The position numbers were made by a program, and so were the translations under genes. This document shows, in pieces, positions 29,713 to 39,854 of a stretch of DNA of 64,000 nt (within the stretch, counting starts at the first letter, position 1; every line of letters begins with the position of its first letter). This DNA is from Prevotella merdae. Lineage in GTDB: Bacteria; Bacteroidota; Bacteroidia; Bacteroidales; Bacteroidaceae. The stretch spans positions 1,027,059 through 1,091,058 of the forward strand of contig NZ_LT985323.1 in the NCBI RefSeq assembly GCF_900290275.1. The letters run 5' to 3'. The notes under the pieces were generated by a model. The model had not been told where the DNA came from. It saw only the letters and a list, made by a program, of their open reading frames with translations, and did not search any database.

Positions 29713-29763
29713 CTTGCATTACGTTTAATTAGTAAACTATTAAAATTCCTATCAAAGTGCTTG

Positions 29764-29771
29764 CAAATATA
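29764..29771 (-). promoter_or_regulatory. Probable -7 element of the gltB promoter
   Basis: TATATTTG on the minus strand, 52 nt upstream of the gltB start. No good -33 TTTG is found at 19-20 nt, which may mean the promoter needs an activator. Confidence 0.55.
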
Positions 29772-29837
29772 CTAATTATGTTTCAAAAAGTAACATGTTA
29801 TATAGCTTAAATTGATTATTTTTTGATGTAGGACAAG

Positions 29838-29895
29838 TATTTGATTACAATATAGCGCAATAATATCCAATATTGTGTTATATTGTAATCAAATA
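29838..29895. promoter_or_regulatory. 58-bp near-perfect palindrome upstream of gltB
   Basis: TATTTGATTACAATATAGCG pairs with the reverse complement on the right (ending TATTGTAATCAAATA); about 24 of 26 positions match, with a loop of about 6 nt. It lies 67 bp beyond the gltB -7 box and 88 nt past the stop of the transporter gene. It has no strong T run on either side, so an operator or cruciform fits better than a terminator. The function is inferred. Confidence 0.6.
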
Positions 29896-29983
29896 TTGAT
29901 ATATTGCTTTTGAATCGTAAATTATTGAATGTACAAAATAAAAAATATTCAATTATCCACTATAAATGCTTTCTGGTTTCAAT

Positions 29984-30946
29984 CTATTTGCCTAATTTAG
30001 CTGTTTTCTGTGCTTCCCATATCTCCCAGCTGTTTATGATATTCTGCCATAGAATGTAGCAGCCGGGACCAACAGACGATAATGGAGATAGGTAGGTAGA
30101 GGCAATCCATATGGCAAAGGCTGTGTTCTTCTGGCCTAATGCCTGCCCGGCGTTGACTGTTTGGTTGAAGCGTGAGCCTATGGCTCGTCCGCATCCAAAC
30201 TGAAACAGGCACAGTATCAATGAGCTTACGGCTATAATGAGGAGGAATGTAATGCTTGTGTCGGCATGCAATATGTTCTTCATTGTAGTGCCTGATACAA
30301 TCAGTAGCGAGCATCCCCAAAGATAATAAGATAAATCTTTAATGGAAGTAATGCGTTGGCATATGCTCTTGGCGTAATGTTTGACAATGTAGGCAAGAAT
30401 CATCGGCACAACAAGCACGGTGAACACCTTATATAATATAAGGGCAAAGGCTTCAAAGAAATGAATGTCGGCTGCCTTGTCTATCATAGGAAAGCAGATA
30501 GGGATGAGTAGGGCGGTGATGAAGTTGGAGATAAATGTGTATGTGGTCATCTCCTCAAGATTACCTCCAAGTTTCTGTGTTACAACAGCTGCGGCCGAGG
30601 CACATGGACAGATAATACAGGTGAGCACGGCTTCGGCAAGTATAAGGCTTTCGCCAGTAAGGTTAAAGCAAATTATAAGAGCCATTATTGCTCCAACGGT
30701 AAGAACTTGGAAAAGGCCTATCCACCAATGCCATGCTACAGGGCGTAACTTATGAAAGTCTACCTTGCAGAAGGTGACAAATAGCACCAAAAACATAAAT
30801 ACCGGTAGCAATTGCTGAAATACAGGGTTGGCAGCAGTTGCAAATCCGTCAAGCACAGGGATGAGGGCAAATACCAGATAAATTATTATGCCCGTGGCTA
30901 TAGCAACGGGTAGAGTCCAATCTTTTATGAAGCGTAATATCTGCAT
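29984..30946 (-). CDS. BASS-type (bile acid:sodium symporter family) membrane transporter
   Basis: A 320-residue inner-membrane protein with 8-10 hydrophobic segments spread over its length. Family-like features are the CPCASAAAVVTQKLGG stretch near 115-130 and the C-terminal NAGQALGQKNTAFAIW. Such proteins co-transport organic anions with sodium; bile acids are only the name-giving substrate, so the substrate here is unknown. It is a single gene on the minus strand with a -7-like TAATTTTG at 30975-30982. Confidence 0.8.
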   Translation of the reverse strand: MQILRFIKDWTLPVAIATGIIIYLVFALIPVLDGFATAANPVFQQLLPVFMFLVLFVTFCKVDFHKLRPVAWHWWIGLFQVLTVGAIMALIICFNLTGESLILAEAVLTCIICPCASAAAVVTQKLGGNLEEMTTYTFISNFITALLIPICFPMIDKAADIHFFEAFALILYKVFTVLVVPMILAYIVKHYAKSICQRITSIKDLSYYLWGCSLLIVSGTTMKNILHADTSITFLLIIAVSSLILCLFQFGCGRAIGSRFNQTVNAGQALGQKNTAFAIWIASTYLSPLSSVGPGCYILWQNIINSWEIWEAQKTAKLGK

Positions 30947-30974
30947 AACATAATCTTTTGAAACATTACGAAGA

Positions 30975-30982
30975 CAAAATTA
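30975..30982 (-). promoter_or_regulatory. Probable -7 element of the BASS transporter gene
   Basis: TAATTTTG on the minus strand, 29 nt upstream of the start codon; no clear -33 box. Confidence 0.45.
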
Positions 30983-31001
30983 CAAATTTTTGTTTGTATA
31001 A

Positions 31002-31033
31002 TTTGCAGATTTCCATATAATATGTTATCTTTG
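31002..31033 (+). promoter_or_regulatory. Promoter of the DUF3467 gene
   Basis: TTTG (31002-31005), 20 nt, TATCTTTG (31026-31033). The start codon is at 31134, giving a leader of about 95 nt. Confidence 0.7.
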
Positions 31034-31133
31034 TAACACAATTAAGAGGCATTAACGGCGGAAAGGCAATCTAAATCATTGTCTACCAATGTATGCCAAC
31101 CTTTTTTAATATAAACCTAAACATTAAATAAAA

Positions 31134-31454
31134 ATGGCAGAAAACAACAACCAACAGCCCCAAGGACTTCAGATTGAACTGAAGCCGGAAATCGGAGTAG
31201 GCGTTTACGCTAACCTCGCACTTATTACTCACTCTTCGAGCGACTTTATCCTCGACTTTACATGTATGCTTCCTGGCATGCAGCAACCTCAGGTTCGTAG
31301 TCGCGTAGTTATGGCTCCTGAGCACGCTAAGCGTCTTCTTATGGCTTTGAACGACAATATTCAAAAGTATGAGCAGCAGTTTGGTAAGATTAATCTTCCT
31401 GAACAGCAGCAGCCACGTACTGCTACTCCGTTTGATCATCCGGCAGAGGCTTAA
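31134..31454 (+). CDS. DUF3467 domain protein
   Basis: A 106-residue small cytosolic protein of unknown function. The core shows the family pattern (IELKPEIGVGVYANLALI, then DFILDFTCMLPG and VMAPEHAKRLLMALNDNI), followed by a Gln/Pro-rich tail. In other Bacteroidales, as I recall, this gene sits between rpoC and rpsL. Here rpsL follows downstream, but a convincing promoter and a divergent transporter gene replace rpoBC upstream. It has its own terminator, so it is a single-gene unit. Confidence 0.85.
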   Translation: MAENNNQQPQGLQIELKPEIGVGVYANLALITHSSSDFILDFTCMLPGMQQPQVRSRVVMAPEHAKRLLMALNDNIQKYEQQFGKINLPEQQQPRTATPFDHPAEA

Positions 31455-31479
31455 TATAGAATTTCAAATACATAATTAT

Positions 31480-31516
31480 AAGGCAGGCAGATCGCATAGA
31501 TTTGTCTGCCTTTTGT
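31480..31516 (+). terminator. Terminator of the DUF3467 gene
   Basis: AAGGCAGGCAGATC (31480-31493) pairs with GATTTGTCTGCCTT (31499-31512) with two G-U pairs and a 5-nt loop, followed by TTTT. Confidence 0.82.
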
Positions 31517-31643
31517 TTGTTGTGGGTTAACTGTATTACAGCTAAGTTCTGGACTTTAGGTGTTGTATTTATAGTAAACAAGTGTTAAAACTTCCTGTTT
31601 TTTAATAAATTGGGCTTCTTGGGAAAATAATAGTTTTTATATG

Positions 31644-31675
31644 TTAGGTAGTTTCAAGAAAAGTTTGTACCTTTG
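31644..31675 (+). promoter_or_regulatory. Main promoter of the ribosomal gene cluster (rpsL promoter)
   Basis: TACCTTTG (31668-31675) within the strong context TTTGTACCTTTGCACC; the -33 box is TTAG (31644-31647) at 20 nt. The rpsL start is 83 nt downstream of the -7 box. Very similar -7 contexts drive the RNA at 53536. Confidence 0.75.
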
Positions 31676-31758
31676 CACCCCGAAAACGGCTTGTAATTAA
31701 GCTGTTTTATTGGATACGACAATTAAAAAATAAAATATATAAATTAAAAAGTAAAATT

Positions 31759-32139
31759 ATGCCTACAATTTCTCAATTGGTAAGAAAAGGCAGAAAGGTG
31801 CTCGTAGACAAGAGCAAGTCACCGGCTTTGGATTCATGTCCTCAGCGTCGTGGTGTTTGTGTTCGTGTTTACACAACTACACCTAAGAAGCCTAACTCGG
31901 CAATGCGTAAGGTTGCCCGTGTACGTTTGACAAACTCTAAGGAGGTTAACTCCTATATCCCGGGAGAAGGTCATAACCTTCAGGAGCACTCAATCGTGCT
32001 TGTTCGCGGTGGTCGTGTAAAGGACCTTCCAGGTGTTCGTTATCACATCGTTCGCGGAACACTCGATACAGCAGGTGTTGCCAACCGTACACAGCGTCGT
32101 TCTAAGTATGGTGCTAAGCGTCCTAAGGCAAAGAAGTAA
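31759..32139 (+). CDS. rpsL: 30S ribosomal protein S12
   Basis: Decoding-centre protein of the small subunit, 126 residues. The [10 protein letters not shown] motif carries Lys43/Lys44 and GRVKDLPG carries Lys88, so the lysines whose substitution classically gives streptomycin resistance are wild type. Asp89 is the conserved site of methylthiolation in the family. It is the first gene of the str block. Confidence 0.98.
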   Translation: MPTISQLVRKGRKVLVDKSKSPALDSCPQRRGVCVRVYTTTPKKPNSAMRKVARVRLTNSKEVNSYIPGEGHNLQEHSIVLVRGGRVKDLPGVRYHIVRGTLDTAGVANRTQRRSKYGAKRPKAKK

Positions 32140-32287
32140 TCAATATTAAAATTTGATTGTCGGACGAAAATTTTTTAAACGTTTTGCTGGAGAATTGTTA
32201 ATAGACAGGTTGAGTAAATGCCCAAGAGAGGGCGTTGAAGAACAGTAAGAGACAACCCCACGCAGACACTTTTTTTCAAAAAACAAC
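32140..32287 (+). other. 148-nt rpsL-rpsG spacer, possible regulatory leader
   Basis: The gap is long for this cluster. It contains a small hairpin GCCCAAGAGAGGGC near 32219 and AT-rich stretches, and no ORF. In E. coli, S7 represses its own operon by binding the S12-S7 spacer; a similar role here is only a guess. Confidence 0.35.
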
Positions 32288-32764
32288 ATGAGAAAAGCAA
32301 AACCAAAGAAGCGCGTGATCCTTCCGGATCCGAAATTCAACGACCAGAAGGTCTCTAAGTTTGTAAACCACTTGATGTATGATGGTAAGAAGAATACCTC
32401 ATACGAAATCTTCTACAAAGCACTTGATACTGTTCAGGAGAAGATGTCTAAGGAAGAGAAGACTGCTCTTGAGATTTGGAAGCAGGCTCTCGATAACATC
32501 ACTCCTCAGGTTGAGGTAAAGAGCCGCCGTATCGGTGGTGCTACTTTCCAGGTTCCTACAGAGATTCGTGCAGAGCGTAAGGAGAGTATCTCAATGAAGA
32601 ATCTTATTGCTTTCGCTCGCAAGCGTGGCGGTAAGACAATGGCTGATAAGCTCGCTGCTGAGATTATGGATGCCTACAACAATCAGGGTGGTGCTTTCAA
32701 GCGTAAGGAGGATATGCACCGTATGGCCGAGGCTAACCGCGCATTCGCTCACTTCAGATTCTAA
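32288..32764 (+). CDS. rpsG: 30S ribosomal protein S7
   Basis: Head-assembly protein that binds 16S rRNA and touches the E site. The 158-residue length is normal. The N-terminal basic segment ([15 protein letters not shown]) and [18 protein letters not shown] are typical. fusA follows after 24 nt. Confidence 0.97.
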   Translation: MRKAKPKKRVILPDPKFNDQKVSKFVNHLMYDGKKNTSYEIFYKALDTVQEKMSKEEKTALEIWKQALDNITPQVEVKSRRIGGATFQVPTEIRAERKESISMKNLIAFARKRGGKTMADKLAAEIMDAYNNQGGAFKRKEDMHRMAEANRAFAHFRF

Positions 32765-32788
32765 TATAATAATAAGGTAAAAGGAAAA

Positions 32789-34903
32789 ATGGCAAATCGC
32801 GATTTACATTTGACTCGTAACATCGGCATTATGGCTCACATCGATGCCGGTAAGACCACTACTTCTGAGCGTATTCTGTTCTATACAGGTAAGACTCATA
32901 AGATTGGTGAGGTTCACGACGGCGCTGCCACAATGGACTGGATGGCTCAGGAGCAGGAGCGTGGTATCACTATCACATCAGCTGCTACTACTTGTAATTG
33001 GAACTATCTTGGCAAGTCGTACAAGATTAACTTGATCGACACTCCGGGACACGTTGACTTTACTGCTGAGGTAGAGCGTTCATTGCGCGTTCTCGACGGA
33101 GCTGTTGCTACATACTCTGCTGCTGACGGTGTTCAGCCACAGTCTGAAACTGTATGGCGTCAGGCTGATAAGTACAACGTACCTCGTATCGGTTACGTAA
33201 ACAAGATGGACCGCTCAGGTGCTGACTTCTTTGAGACAGTACAGCAGATGAAGGACATTCTTGGTGCAAATCCTTGTCCAATTCAGATTCCTATCGGAGC
33301 TGAGGAGAACTTTAAGGGTGTTGTAGACCTTCTCAAGATGAAGGCTATCCTTTGGCACGACGAGACAATGGGTGCAGAGTACGATGTTGAGGATATTCCC
33401 GCCGACCTCGTTGACGAGGCTAATGAGTGGCGCGAGAAGATGGTTGAGTCTGCAGCCAACTACGATGACGCTCTTATGGAGAAGTATCTTGAAGGTCAAG
33501 AAATCTCAGAGGAGGAACTTATCGCTGCTATCCGCAAGGGTACAATCGCAATGGAGCTTACTCCTATGCTCCTTGGTTCTTCATACAAGAACAAGGGTGT
33601 ACAACCGCTTCTCGACTACGTTTGCGCATTCCTTCCTTCACCACTCGATACAGCTGCTATCGTTGGTACCAACCCTGAGACAGAGGAAGAGGAGGATCGC
33701 AAGCCTTCTGAGGACGAGCCTACTTCAGCTCTCGCATTTAAGATTGCTACCGACCCATTCATGGGCCGCTTGGTATTCTTCCGCGTTTACTCAGGTAAGG
33801 TTGTTGCCGGTTCTTACGTTTACAACCCACGTTCACGCAAGAAGGAGCGCATCTCTCGTCTGTTCCAGATGAACTCAAATAAGGAAATTCCTATGGAGTC
33901 GATCGACGCTGGTGATATCGGCGCTGGTGTAGGTTTCAAGGATATCCGCACAGGTGATACTCTTTGCGACGAGGCACACCCAATCGTGCTCGAGTCAATG
34001 ACATTCCCTGATACTGTAATCTCTATCGCAGTTGAGCCTAAGAGCCAGGCTGACATCGCCAAGCTCGATAATGGTCTCGCCAAGCTTGCTGAAGAGGACC
34101 CAACATTCACCGTTCGTACCGACGAGCAGAGTGGTCAGACCATTATCTCTGGTATGGGTGAGCTTCACCTCGATATTATTATCGATCGTCTGAAGCGTGA
34201 GTTTAAGGTTGAATGTAACCAGGGTAAGCCACAGGTTAACTATAAGGAGGCAATCACTAAGCCAGTTCAGCTCCGCGAGGTTTACAAGAAGCAGTCTGGT
34301 GGTCGTGGTAAGTTCGCTGACATCATTGTTACAATTGGTCCTAAGGACGAGGATTACAAGGAAGGCGACTTGCAGTTTGTTAACGAGGTTAAGGGTGGTA
34401 ACATTCCTAAGGAATTCATCCCCTCAGTTCAGAAGGGCTTCGAGAACGCCATGAAGAACGGTATCCTCGGTGGCTATCCTATGACTGGTATGAAGGTTGT
34501 CCTCACCGATGGTTCATTCCACCCGGTTGACTCTGACCAGTTGTCATTCGAGCTTGCTGCCCTCAATGCTTACAAGAACGGTTGCCCGAAGGCAGGTCCG
34601 GTTCTTATGGAGCCTATCATGAAGGTAGAGGTTGTTACTCCTGAGGAGAACATGGGTGACGTAATTGGCGACTTGAACAAGCGTCGTGGTCAGGTCGAAG
34701 GCATGGAAGAGGCTCGCTCTGGCGCCCGTATCGTTAAGGCTATGGTGCCACTGTCAGAGATGTTCGGTTATGTAACCGCTCTCCGTACTATCACTTCAGG
34801 TCGTGCTACAAGCTCTATGGAGTACGATCATCACGCTCCTCTGTCAAGCGCTATCGCTAAGGCAGTGCTCGAGGAGGTTAAGGGTCGCGCAGACCTCGTG
34901 TAA
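32789..34903 (+). CDS. fusA: Elongation factor G
   Basis: GTPase that drives translocation on the ribosome; 704 residues. G1 is AHIDAGKT (16-23), G3 DTPGH (84-88) and G4 NKMD (138-141). The C-terminal half carries the usual domains III-V ([19 protein letters not shown]). It closes the str block; tuf is not adjacent, and a terminator-like structure follows before rpsJ. Confidence 0.97.
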   Translation: MANRDLHLTRNIGIMAHIDAGKTTTSERILFYTGKTHKIGEVHDGAATMDWMAQEQERGITITSAATTCNWNYLGKSYKINLIDTPGHVDFTAEVERSLRVLDGAVATYSAADGVQPQSETVWRQADKYNVPRIGYVNKMDRSGADFFETVQQMKDILGANPCPIQIPIGAEENFKGVVDLLKMKAILWHDETMGAEYDVEDIPADLVDEANEWREKMVESAANYDDALMEKYLEGQEISEEELIAAIRKGTIAMELTPMLLGSSYKNKGVQPLLDYVCAFLPSPLDTAAIVGTNPETEEEEDRKPSEDEPTSALAFKIATDPFMGRLVFFRVYSGKVVAGSYVYNPRSRKKERISRLFQMNSNKEIPMESIDAGDIGAGVGFKDIRTGDTLCDEAHPIVLESMTFPDTVISIAVEPKSQADIAKLDNGLAKLAEEDPTFTVRTDEQSGQTIISGMGELHLDIIIDRLKREFKVECNQGKPQVNYKEAITKPVQLREVYKKQSGGRGKFADIIVTIGPKDEDYKEGDLQFVNEVKGGNIPKEFIPSVQKGFENAMKNGILGGYPMTGMKVVLTDGSFHPVDSDQLSFELAALNAYKNGCPKAGPVLMEPIMKVEVVTPEENMGDVIGDLNKRRGQVEGMEEARSGARIVKAMVPLSEMFGYVTALRTITSGRATSSMEYDHHAPLSSAIAKAVLEEVKGRADLV

Positions 34904-34950
34904 TCAGCACGTTAAACGAGAAGATTCCAGAATTGTAGAATATAGAAGTT

Positions 34951-34991
34951 AAGCCAAATGTTTGGCAAACCAAGCAAATGGCTTAACTCCT
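34951..34991 (+). other. Hairpin 1 in the fusA-rpsJ spacer
   Basis: AGTTAAGCCA and TGGCTTAACT form a 10-bp stem about 45 nt after the fusA stop. It is not followed by T, so it is more likely an RNA-stabilising or regulatory stem than a terminator. Confidence 0.45.
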
Positions 34992-35038
34992 GACACCTAT
35001 CTCCTGGTTTATCTCACTAGATAAAAAATTAAAGGGAC

Positions 35039-35095
35039 ATGGGGCGTCGCTTAGCGAATGACTCTTAAGTGACGTACCCCACCTCCTTTTTTCGG
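35039..35095 (+). terminator. Terminator or attenuator between fusA and rpsJ
   Basis: GGGG plus GTCGCTTA (35041-35053) pairs with TAAGTGAC plus CCCC (35066-35080) with one G-U, followed by ACCTCC and six T. A further stem TTCAGC/GCTGAA (35099-35134) sits just downstream. I find no consensus promoter before rpsJ, so read-through (attenuation) is likely rather than full termination. Confidence 0.65.
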
Positions 35096-35175
35096 CTGTT
35101 CAGCACTCCAAGTTGAGACCATAATCACGCTGAATGTGCCATCTAAGAATTGCATTATAAACTTTAAATACAATT

Positions 35176-35481
35176 ATGAGTCAGAAAATTCGTATCAAGC
35201 TGAAGAGCTACGACCACAAGCTCGTAGACAAGTCGGCTGAAAAGATCGTGAAGGCTGTAAAGGCTACAGGTGCTATCGTTAGCGGTCCTATTCCATTGCC
35301 TACACACAAGCGTATCTACACTGTAAACCGCAGTACTTTCGTTAACAAGAAATCACGTGAGCAGTTCCAGCTCTCAGACTTCAAGCGTCTTATCGACATC
35401 TATAGCTCAACAGCTAAGACTGTTGACGCTCTTATGAAGCTCGAACTCCCAAGCGGTGTAGAAGTAGAAATCAAAGTATAG
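35176..35481 (+). CDS. rpsJ: 30S ribosomal protein S10
   Basis: Small-subunit head protein, also NusE in antitermination complexes. The 101-residue length is standard. The loop [14 protein letters not shown] (37-50) is conserved. It is the first gene of the S10 block and is preceded by a 272-nt structured spacer. Confidence 0.98.
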   Translation: MSQKIRIKLKSYDHKLVDKSAEKIVKAVKATGAIVSGPIPLPTHKRIYTVNRSTFVNKKSREQFQLSDFKRLIDIYSSTAKTVDALMKLELPSGVEVEIKV

Positions 35482-35508
35482 TAATTTTCATTTTTAATAT
35501 TCATTGAA

Positions 35509-36123
35509 ATGCCAGGATTAATTGGAAAAAAAATCGGAATGACATCCGTTTTCAGTGCCGACGGTAAGAATGTTCCGTGCACTGTTATCGAAGCTGGTCC
35601 ATGTGTTGTAACACAGGTCAAGACCGTTGAAACAGACGGTTATAAGGCAGTTCAGCTGGGTTATGGTGAGGCTAAGGAAAAGAATACCACCAAGCCTATG
35701 ATGGGCACCTTCAAGAAGGCAGGTACAACACCTAAGAAGCACTTGGCCGAGTTCAAGTTTGACGAGGAGTACAATCTCGGTGACGTTATCACCGTAGATC
35801 TCTTTGCCAATACAGAATACGTTGACATTGTAGGCACATCTAAGGGAAAAGGTTTCCAGGGTGTTGTTAAGCGTCATGGATTCGGTGGTGTAGGTCAGAG
35901 CACACACGGTCAGGACGACCGCGCTCGCAAGCCGGGTTCTATCGGTGCTTGTTCTTACCCAGCAAAGGTATTCAAGGGCATGCGCATGGGCGGCCAGATG
36001 GGCGGCGACCGCGTAACAACCCAGAATCTCAAAGTGTTAAAGGTAATCTCGGACAAGAACCTTATTATCGTTAAGGGTTCTGTAGCCGGATGCAATGGTT
36101 CAACCGTATTAATCAAGAAATAA
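35509..36123 (+). CDS. rplC: 50S ribosomal protein L3
   Basis: Early-assembly large-subunit protein reaching toward the peptidyl transferase centre; 204 residues. Signature [15 protein letters not shown] near 109-123 and RKPGSIG. The stop codon shares one base with the rplD start (TAATG), so the two are coupled. Confidence 0.98.
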   Translation: MPGLIGKKIGMTSVFSADGKNVPCTVIEAGPCVVTQVKTVETDGYKAVQLGYGEAKEKNTTKPMMGTFKKAGTTPKKHLAEFKFDEEYNLGDVITVDLFANTEYVDIVGTSKGKGFQGVVKRHGFGGVGQSTHGQDDRARKPGSIGACSYPAKVFKGMRMGGQMGGDRVTTQNLKVLKVISDKNLIIVKGSVAGCNGSTVLIKK

Positions 36124-36752
36124 TGGAAGTTAGCGTATTAAATATCAACGGTCAGGAGACCGGAAGAAAGGTTCAGTTGAACGACGCAATCTTCGGAATT
36201 GAGCCTAACGATCACGTTCTTTATCTCGACGTTAAGCAGTATCTCGCTAACCAGCGTCAGGGTACAGCAAAGTCAAAGGAACGCAGCGAGGTTAGCGGTT
36301 CTACCCGTAAGCTTGGTCGCCAGAAGGGCGGCGGCGGTGCTCGCCGTGGTGATATCAACTCACCAGTGCTCGTAGGTGGTGGTCGCGTATTCGGTCCGAA
36401 GCCACGCAACTATAGCTTCAAGCTCAACAAGAAGGTTAAGTCTCTCGCCCGTAAGTCTGCTCTGTCTTATAAGGCTCAGGAGGCTGCTATCGTAGTAGTA
36501 GAAGACTTCAACATGGAGGCTCCAAAGACTAAAGATTTTGTAAATATTACTAAAAATCTTAAAGTTGAGGGCAAAAAGCTTTTGCTTCTTTTGCCAGAAG
36601 TAAATAAAAATGTATATTTGTCGACCCGTAACTTGCAGCGCGCTGAGGTTATGACAGCATCAGCTCTCAATGCCTACAAGGTTTTGAACTCTGATGTGCT
36701 CGTAATCACTGAGAACTCGCTCAAGGCTATCGACTCAATCTTAACAAAATAA
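36123..36752 (+). CDS. rplD: 50S ribosomal protein L4
   Basis: Lines the exit tunnel; 209 residues. I start at the ATG at 36123 ([10 protein letters not shown]), which overlaps the rplC stop; an in-frame ATG at 36090 lies inside rplC. The extended tunnel loop [10 protein letters not shown] and [11 protein letters not shown] are visible. In E. coli L4 also represses the S10 operon; no equivalent is shown here. Confidence 0.98.
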   Translation: MEVSVLNINGQETGRKVQLNDAIFGIEPNDHVLYLDVKQYLANQRQGTAKSKERSEVSGSTRKLGRQKGGGGARRGDINSPVLVGGGRVFGPKPRNYSFKLNKKVKSLARKSALSYKAQEAAIVVVEDFNMEAPKTKDFVNITKNLKVEGKKLLLLLPEVNKNVYLSTRNLQRAEVMTASALNAYKVLNSDVLVITENSLKAIDSILTK

Positions 36753-36767
36753 TAGGAGGCAACAGAC

Positions 36768-37112
36768 ATGACATTCATCGTAAAACCATTGGTTACCGAG
36801 AAGATGACCAAGCTCACAGACAAGTCTTCTGTAGCCAAAACATATAAAGTTAAGGGTCAGGAGCGCACAAAGAAGGCCGAGACAAAGTATGGCTTCATCG
36901 TGCTTCCTGAGGCAAACAAGCTTGAGATAAAGAAAGAGATCGAGGCACGCTACAACGTTACCGTTCTTGATGTGAACACAATGGTTTATGCTGGCAAGCG
37001 CCAGAGCCGTTACACACGCAAGGGTCTCGTTCGCGGACAGAAGAACTCGTTCAAGAAAGCTATCGTTACTCTTAAGGAGGGCGATGTAATTGATTTTTAC
37101 AGCAATATCTAA
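36768..37112 (+). CDS. rplW: 50S ribosomal protein L23, with basic insertion
   Basis: Exit-site protein that docks trigger factor and SRP. At 114 residues it is longer than the usual 95-100. Extra length lies at about 23-40, a basic segment (AKTYKVKGQERTKKAETK) between MTKLTDKSSV and YGFIVLP, where the Bacteroides form as I recall it is continuous. The rest is normal, with VNTMVYAGKRQSRYT and the terminal IDFYSNI. Confidence 0.96.
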   Translation: MTFIVKPLVTEKMTKLTDKSSVAKTYKVKGQERTKKAETKYGFIVLPEANKLEIKKEIEARYNVTVLDVNTMVYAGKRQSRYTRKGLVRGQKNSFKKAIVTLKEGDVIDFYSNI

Positions 37113-37120
37113 AATAAAAA

Positions 37121-37945
37121 ATGGCAGTACGTAAATTTAAACCGGTTACTCCGGGACAAAGACACAAGGTTATTGGCACGTTCGAGGAGATTACTGCATC
37201 CGTGCCAGAGAAGTCTCTCGTTTTCGGTAAGCGCTCTACTGGTGGCCGTAACAACACTGGTAAGATGACAGTTCGCTACATGGGCGGTGGTCACAAGCGT
37301 AAGTATCGTCTCATCGACTTCAAACGAGAGAAAGATGGTGTTCCAGCTGTAGTAAAGACTATCGAGTATGATCCGAACCGTTCGGCTCGAATCGCTCTGT
37401 TGTTCTATGCAGATGGTGAAAAACGTTACATTATTGCTCCTAACGGACTGGAAGTTGGCGCAACTTTGATGTCAGGCGCAGAAGCTGCTCCTGAGATTGG
37501 CAACGCTCTTCCACTCGCAAACATTCCCGTTGGTACTGTGATCCACAACATTGAGTTGCGTCCAGGCCAGGGTGCTCTGCTCGTTCGTTCGGCTGGTAAT
37601 TTCGCTCAGTTGACTTCTCGTGAAGGCAGTTACTGTGTTATTAAGCTCCCTTCTGGCGAGACTCGCCAGGTGTTGAGTGCTTGTAAGGCAACCGTAGGTA
37701 GTGTTGGCAACTCTGACCACGCTCTTGAGCAGTCTGGTAAGGCTGGTCGTTCACGCTGGTTGGGACGTCGTCCTCACAACCGTGGTGTAGTTATGAACCC
37801 TGTCGATCACCCAATGGGTGGTGGCGAAGGTCGTCAGTCTGGTGGACACCCACGTTCACGCAAGGGCTTGTATGCTAAGGGTCTCAAGACACGTGCACCT
37901 AAGAAGCAGTCTAACAAGTATATCATCGAAAGAGCTAACAAATAA
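37121..37945 (+). CDS. rplB: 50S ribosomal protein L2
   Basis: Large-subunit protein needed for subunit association and peptidyl transfer; 274 residues. The SH3-like region contains [19 protein letters not shown] and the C-terminal signature is [13 protein letters not shown]. It starts 8 nt after rplW. Confidence 0.98.
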   Translation: MAVRKFKPVTPGQRHKVIGTFEEITASVPEKSLVFGKRSTGGRNNTGKMTVRYMGGGHKRKYRLIDFKREKDGVPAVVKTIEYDPNRSARIALLFYADGEKRYIIAPNGLEVGATLMSGAEAAPEIGNALPLANIPVGTVIHNIELRPGQGALLVRSAGNFAQLTSREGSYCVIKLPSGETRQVLSACKATVGSVGNSDHALEQSGKAGRSRWLGRRPHNRGVVMNPVDHPMGGGEGRQSGGHPRSRKGLYAKGLKTRAPKKQSNKYIIERANK

Positions 37946-37962
37946 TCAAACAAGAGTAAATT

Positions 37963-38229
37963 ATGAGTCGTTCATTAAAAAAAGGTCCATATATCAACGT
38001 GTCGCTTGAGAAGAAGATTCTCGCCATGAACGAGAGTGGCAAGAAGACAGTTGTCAAGACTTGGGCCAGAGCATCAATGATCTCACCTGATTTCGTGGGA
38101 CACACTGTTGCAGTTCATAACGGAAACAAATTTATCCCTGTTTACATTACTGAGAACATGGTAGGTCACAAGCTCGGTGAGTTCTCTCCGACACGTCGTT
38201 TCGGCGGCCACTCAGGTAACAGAAAGTAA
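37963..38229 (+). CDS. rpsS: 30S ribosomal protein S19
   Basis: Forms a head complex with S13. The 88-residue length is typical. N-terminal [11 protein letters not shown] and C-terminal [13 protein letters not shown] are diagnostic. Confidence 0.98.
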   Translation: MSRSLKKGPYINVSLEKKILAMNESGKKTVVKTWARASMISPDFVGHTVAVHNGNKFIPVYITENMVGHKLGEFSPTRRFGGHSGNRK

Positions 38230-38264
38230 GCGGGTTTAAACCATTTTAAATCAAGAAATAAATA

Positions 38265-38669
38265 ATGGGAGCAAGAAAACATATATCGGCTGAAAAAAGA
38301 AAAGAAGCCCGTAAGAACTTGTACTTCGCAAAGCTCAACGGCGTTCCTTCTTCACCACGTAAAATGCGCTACGTAGTAGACATGGTTCGTGGCATGGAGG
38401 TTAACCGCGCGCTCGGTGTTCTGCGTTTCTCTAAGAAGCAGGCTGCCGCTGACGTTGAAAAGTTGTTGCGTTCGGCTATTGCAAACTGGGAAGCTAAGAA
38501 TGACCGCAAGGCAGAGGATGGCGAACTCTTTATCTCTAAGGTGTTCGTTGACGAGGGTGTAACAATGAAGCGCATGCGTCCTGCACCTCAGGGTCGTGGC
38601 TACCGCATCCGCAAGCGCAGCAATCACGTGACTCTGTTTGTTGATACCAAAACTAATGACGAAAAATAA
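38265..38669 (+). CDS. rplV: 50S ribosomal protein L22
   Basis: Exit-tunnel protein whose loop lies opposite L4; 134 residues, slightly long because of N- and C-terminal extensions. The tunnel loop and signature are [19 protein letters not shown] near 108-126. Confidence 0.97.
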   Translation: MGARKHISAEKRKEARKNLYFAKLNGVPSSPRKMRYVVDMVRGMEVNRALGVLRFSKKQAAADVEKLLRSAIANWEAKNDRKAEDGELFISKVFVDEGVTMKRMRPAPQGRGYRIRKRSNHVTLFVDTKTNDEK

Positions 38670-38677
38670 TAAGTAGA

Positions 38678-39403
38678 ATGGGACAGAAAGTTAATCCAAT
38701 AAGCAACCGCCTTGGTATTATCCGCGGCTGGGATTCAAATTGGTTCGGTGGAAAGAGCTTCGGTGACAACCTCGTTGAGGACAAGAACATCCGTACTTAC
38801 CTCAACAAGCGCCTTGAGAAGGCAAGCGTTTCACGTATCGTTATTGAGCGTACACTGAAACTCATCACTATCACAATCTGCACAGCCCGTCCGGGTATCG
38901 TCATTGGTAAGGGTGGTCAGGATGTAGACAAGTTGAAGGAAGAGCTCAAGAAGCTCTACAAGAAGGACATCCAGATCAACATCTTCGAGGTAAAGAAGCC
39001 TGATCTCGACGCTACTATCGTGGGCAACAATATCGCTCGCCAGGTAGAGGGCAAGATCGCTTATCGTCGCGCTATCAAGATGGCTATCCAGAATGTTATG
39101 CGCGCTGGTGCTGAGGGTGTTAAAATACAGATCACTGGCCGTCTGAACGGTGCAGAAATGGCTCGCAAGGAAATGTACAAGGAGGGTCGTACTCCGTTGC
39201 ACACATTCCGTGCAGATATCGATTACTGCCAGGCAGAAGCCCTTACTAAGGTAGGTCTTCTTGGCATCAAGGTTTGGATTTGCCGTGGCGAGGTTTACGG
39301 TGATCGCGACCTCACTCCTAACTTTGCTCAGGAGAAGCAGAACGGTGGCTCTAACAATGGCCGTGGTAACCGTGGTAATCGTAAGAGAAACAATAACCGT
39401 TAA
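38678..39403 (+). CDS. rpsC: 30S ribosomal protein S3
   Basis: mRNA-entry protein, 241 residues. The KH domain carries [14 protein letters not shown]. The last 20 or so residues are an Asn/Gly/Arg-rich tail ([16 protein letters not shown]), probably disordered and RNA-binding. Confidence 0.98.
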   Translation: MGQKVNPISNRLGIIRGWDSNWFGGKSFGDNLVEDKNIRTYLNKRLEKASVSRIVIERTLKLITITICTARPGIVIGKGGQDVDKLKEELKKLYKKDIQINIFEVKKPDLDATIVGNNIARQVEGKIAYRRAIKMAIQNVMRAGAEGVKIQITGRLNGAEMARKEMYKEGRTPLHTFRADIDYCQAEALTKVGLLGIKVWICRGEVYGDRDLTPNFAQEKQNGGSNNGRGNRGNRKRNNNR

Positions 39404-39418
39404 AAGTAAGAGACTACA

Positions 39419-39847
39419 ATGTTACAGCCAAAAAGAGTAAAATATAGAAGACCTCAAGATGGACGCGGCAACAAAGGCAACGCTCACAGAGGCACACAGT
39501 TGGCTTTTGGTTCTTTCGGTATCAAGACTCTTGAGCCGAAGTGGATTGATAGCCGTCAGATTGAGGCTGCCCGTGTAGCTGTTAATCGCTACATGCAGCG
39601 TCAGGGCCAGGTATGGATCCGTATTTTCCCAGACAAACCTATCACACGTAAGCCTGCTGACGTACGTATGGGTAAGGGTAAGGGTGATCCCGCAGGATGG
39701 GTAGCACCGGTTACTCCGGGTCGCATCCTCTTCGAGGTAGAAGGCGTAAGCTTCGATATCGCTAAGGAGGCTCTCCGCCTCGCTGCTCAGAAGCTGCCGG
39801 TTAAGACTAAGTTTGTTGTAAGACGTGACTACGATAAAAACGCTTAA
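39419..39847 (+). CDS. rplP: 50S ribosomal protein L16
   Basis: Sits near the A site; 142 residues. The signature [20 protein letters not shown] is present. It begins 15 nt after rpsC, with rpmC 7 nt downstream. Confidence 0.98.
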   Translation: MLQPKRVKYRRPQDGRGNKGNAHRGTQLAFGSFGIKTLEPKWIDSRQIEAARVAVNRYMQRQGQVWIRIFPDKPITRKPADVRMGKGKGDPAGWVAPVTPGRILFEVEGVSFDIAKEALRLAAQKLPVKTKFVVRRDYDKNA

Positions 39848-39854
39848 TTAAAGT

